Shown in pieces: positions 62,492-64,000 of a DNA stretch of 64,000 nt; the stretch's first letter is position 1, and each line of letters begins with the position of its first letter. This stretch comes from Sulfitobacter sp. HNIBRBA3233 (GTDB lineage: Bacteria; Pseudomonadota; Alphaproteobacteria; Rhodobacterales; Rhodobacteraceae). The stretch spans positions 186,001 to 250,000 of the forward strand of contig NZ_JBEFLP010000001.1 in assembly GCF_040149665.1 (NCBI RefSeq). Direction: 5' to 3'. Below the pieces are notes generated by a model. It did not search any database, was not told the origin of the DNA, and saw only the letters and a list, made by a program, of their open reading frames with translations. The translations under genes and the position numbers were made by a program.

Positions 62492-64000
62492 CTAGTGACC
62501 CGGAGCCTTGTCCCAGTCCTCGCGCTTTGGAAGTTGCTCGAACGTGTGCTCTGGTGGGGGCGACGGAAGCGTCCACTCCAGCGTGTCGGCGTACTCGTTC
62601 CAAGGGTTGTTCTCGGTCACGCGGCGACCTTTGGTCAGCGTGTAGGCGATGACGCCGAAGAAGAACAGGAACGACGCGAAGGACAGGAACGCACCCAAGC
62701 TCGACCACAGGTTCCAGTAGGCGAAGGCCTCCGGGTAGTCGATGTAGCGGCGTGGCATGCCCTGACGGCCCAGGAAGTGCTGTGGGAAGAATGTCAGGTT
62801 CGCACCGATGAACATCGCCCAGAAGTGCAGCTTGCCAGCCCATTCGGGATACATCCGGCCTGTCATCTTGGGCAGGTAGAAGTAGATGCCCGCGAAGATG
62901 GCGAAGACGGCGCCGAGGCTCATCACGTAGTGGAAGTGCGCAACCACATAGTAGGTGTCATGGTAGTAGCGGTCCACGGCGGCCTGCGACAGCACGATGC
63001 CGGTCACACCGCCCACGGTGAAGAGGAACAGGAAGCCGAAAGCCCAGAGCATCGGCGTCTTGAACTCGACCGAGCCGCCCCACATGGTGGCGATCCAGCT
63101 GAACACCTTCACACCCGTCGGCACCGCGATCACCATGGTGGCCAGCATGAAGTAGGCCTGTTGGTTCAGGCTCATGCCCACGGTGTACATGTGGTGCGCC
63201 CAGACGACGAAGCCCAGAACACCGATCGCGATGATCGCCCAGACCATCGGCAGATAGCCGAAGATAGGCTTGCGCGAGAAGGTCGCGATCACGTGGGAGA
63301 TGATGCCGAAGCCGGGCAGGATGATGATGTAGACTTCGGGGTGTCCGAAGAACCACAGGATGTGCTGGTAAAGCACCGGATCACCACCGCCGGCAGGGTC
63401 AAAGAAGGCAAAACCGAAGTTGCGGTCCATCAGCAGCATGGTGATCGCGCCCGCCAGAACCGGCAGAGACAGAAGGATCAGCCACGAGGTGACGAAGATC
63501 GACCAGCTGAACAGCGGCACCTTGAACAGGGTCATGCCGGGGGCACGCATGTTCAGGAAGGTGGTGATCATGTTGATCGCACCGAGGATCGACGAAGCAC
63601 CCGAGACGTGAACCGCGAAGATCGCGAGGTCCATCGACAGGCCGCCTTCTTTTACCGAAAGCGGCGGATAGAGAACCCAGCCCACACCGGAGCCCGCCTG
63701 ACCGTTACCGCCGGGCGACAGCACAGAGCATACGGCCAGCGATGTACCGGCAACATAGAGCCAGAACGACAGGTTGTTCATCCGCGGGAACGCCATGTCC
63801 GGCGCGCCGATCTGCAAGGGCATGAAGTAGTTGCCGAACCCGCCGAACAGGGCGGGGATCACGACAAAGAACATCATCAGAATGCCGTGACCGGTGATCA
63901 GAACGTTCCAGAGGTGCCCGTTTGGCGTACAGGTCGCGGCGGAATCGGCGATGAAGCGCGCCCCTTCCATACACATGTACTGGACACCGGGGTGCATCAG
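62492..64000 (-). CDS. ctaD: Cytochrome c oxidase subunit I (5' end outside the window)
   Basis: Catalytic haem-copper subunit of aa3-type cytochrome c oxidase. About 502 residues are present; the N-terminal part with the first helix lies beyond base 64000, so the gene is partial here. Visible are [80 protein letters not shown] (HPEVY with the Cu-B ligand His cross-linked to Tyr), [30 protein letters not shown] (haem ligand histidines) and the K/D-channel residues. The DUF2244-type and other neighbours are typical of no particular cta operon; ctaC and ctaG are not in view. Confidence 0.96.
   Translation of the reverse strand: MMHPGVQYMCMEGARFIADSAATCTPNGHLWNVLITGHGILMMFFVVIPALFGGFGNYFMPLQIGAPDMAFPRMNNLSFWLYVAGTSLAVCSVLSPGGNGQAGSGVGWVLYPPLSVKEGGLSMDLAIFAVHVSGASSILGAINMITTFLNMRAPGMTLFKVPLFSWSIFVTSWLILLSLPVLAGAITMLLMDRNFGFAFFDPAGGGDPVLYQHILWFFGHPEVYIIILPGFGIISHVIATFSRKPIFGYLPMVWAIIAIGVLGFVVWAHHMYTVGMSLNQQAYFMLATMVIAVPTGVKVFSWIATMWGGSVEFKTPMLWAFGFLFLFTVGGVTGIVLSQAAVDRYYHDTYYVVAHFHYVMSLGAVFAIFAGIYFYLPKMTGRMYPEWAGKLHFWAMFIGANLTFFPQHFLGRQGMPRRYIDYPEAFAYWNLWSSLGAFLSFASFLFFFGVIAYTLTKGRRVTENNPWNEYADTLEWTLPSPPPEHTFEQLPKREDWDKAPGH

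Overview
The window is a GC-rich, gene-dense, almost entirely core-metabolic stretch of an alphaproteobacterial chromosome, most likely from the Roseobacter group (Rhodobacterales). Pointers are a 5-aminolevulinate synthase HemA of the C4 type with the catalytic lysine at residue 248, a [2Fe-2S] ferredoxin that closely resembles Rhodobacter FdVI, a SAM-II riboswitch before metZ, FolE2, the RodZ-like/IspG pair, two-subunit GlyQ/GlyS, and many ATGA/GTGA stop-start overlaps. I see no rRNA, tRNA, insertion sequence, prophage or CRISPR array. Family calls rest on recognition of motifs by eye; no database search was run.

Layout. 1-4.6 kb: rpiA, gor, hflK, hflC on the + strand, closed by a strong terminator. 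4.7-10.8 kb: class III aminotransferase (-), DegP-type protease, GFA-family protein, lipoprotein (-), FdVI-like ferredoxin, VCBS-type and small secreted proteins. 10.8-17 kb: purD (-), xseA, a paralogue of the small secreted protein (-), a fused NuoE-NuoF protein and a lytic transglycosylase (-). 17.1-20.6 kb: ftsY operon with ispZ. 20.6-22.2 kb: GST and hydrolase (-). 22.3-24.9 kb: SAM-II riboswitch, metZ, folE2. 25-28.5 kb: DUF1127 protein, TrkH, AruI-like ThDP enzyme. 28.5-37.9 kb: degenerate protease (-), glyQ, DUF6446, DUF1206, glyS, PPDK. 38-42 kb: SleB hydrolase, folB, folP, glmM. 42-48.9 kb: EamA (-), small membrane protein, ilvC (-), two overlapping Lrp/AsnC regulators, Hint protein (-), class V aminotransferase, quinone oxidoreductase. 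49-57.5 kb: M20 peptidase (-), a 625-base non-coding interval, hemA, RodZ-like gene, ispG, UbiH-like hydroxylase and HAD phosphatase (-), GntR regulator. 57.5-64 kb: MshEN-glycosyltransferase (-), carA (-), yqeY, DUF2244 (-), membrane protein (-) and the 3' part of ctaD (-).

Functional links: folate synthesis appears twice (folE2; folB-folP), sulfur amino-acid synthesis is under riboswitch control, ilvC faces two Lrp regulators, and cell-envelope remodelling recurs (DegP, two SPOR-type proteins, SleB, lytic transglycosylase, GlmM, RodZ-like).

Most unusual items: a 28-codon upstream ORF that starts on the Shine-Dalgarno tail of the SAM-II aptamer, runs through a terminator-like hairpin and ends on the metZ start; a SPOR/peptidoglycan-binding trypsin-fold protein in which all three catalytic residues are replaced; a perfect TTAA-N7-TTAA CtrA-type box before a glycosyltransferase with a predicted c-di-GMP-binding MshEN domain; a PPDK with a divergent nucleotide-binding domain behind a long leader hairpin; and a FolB with an extra C-terminal domain.
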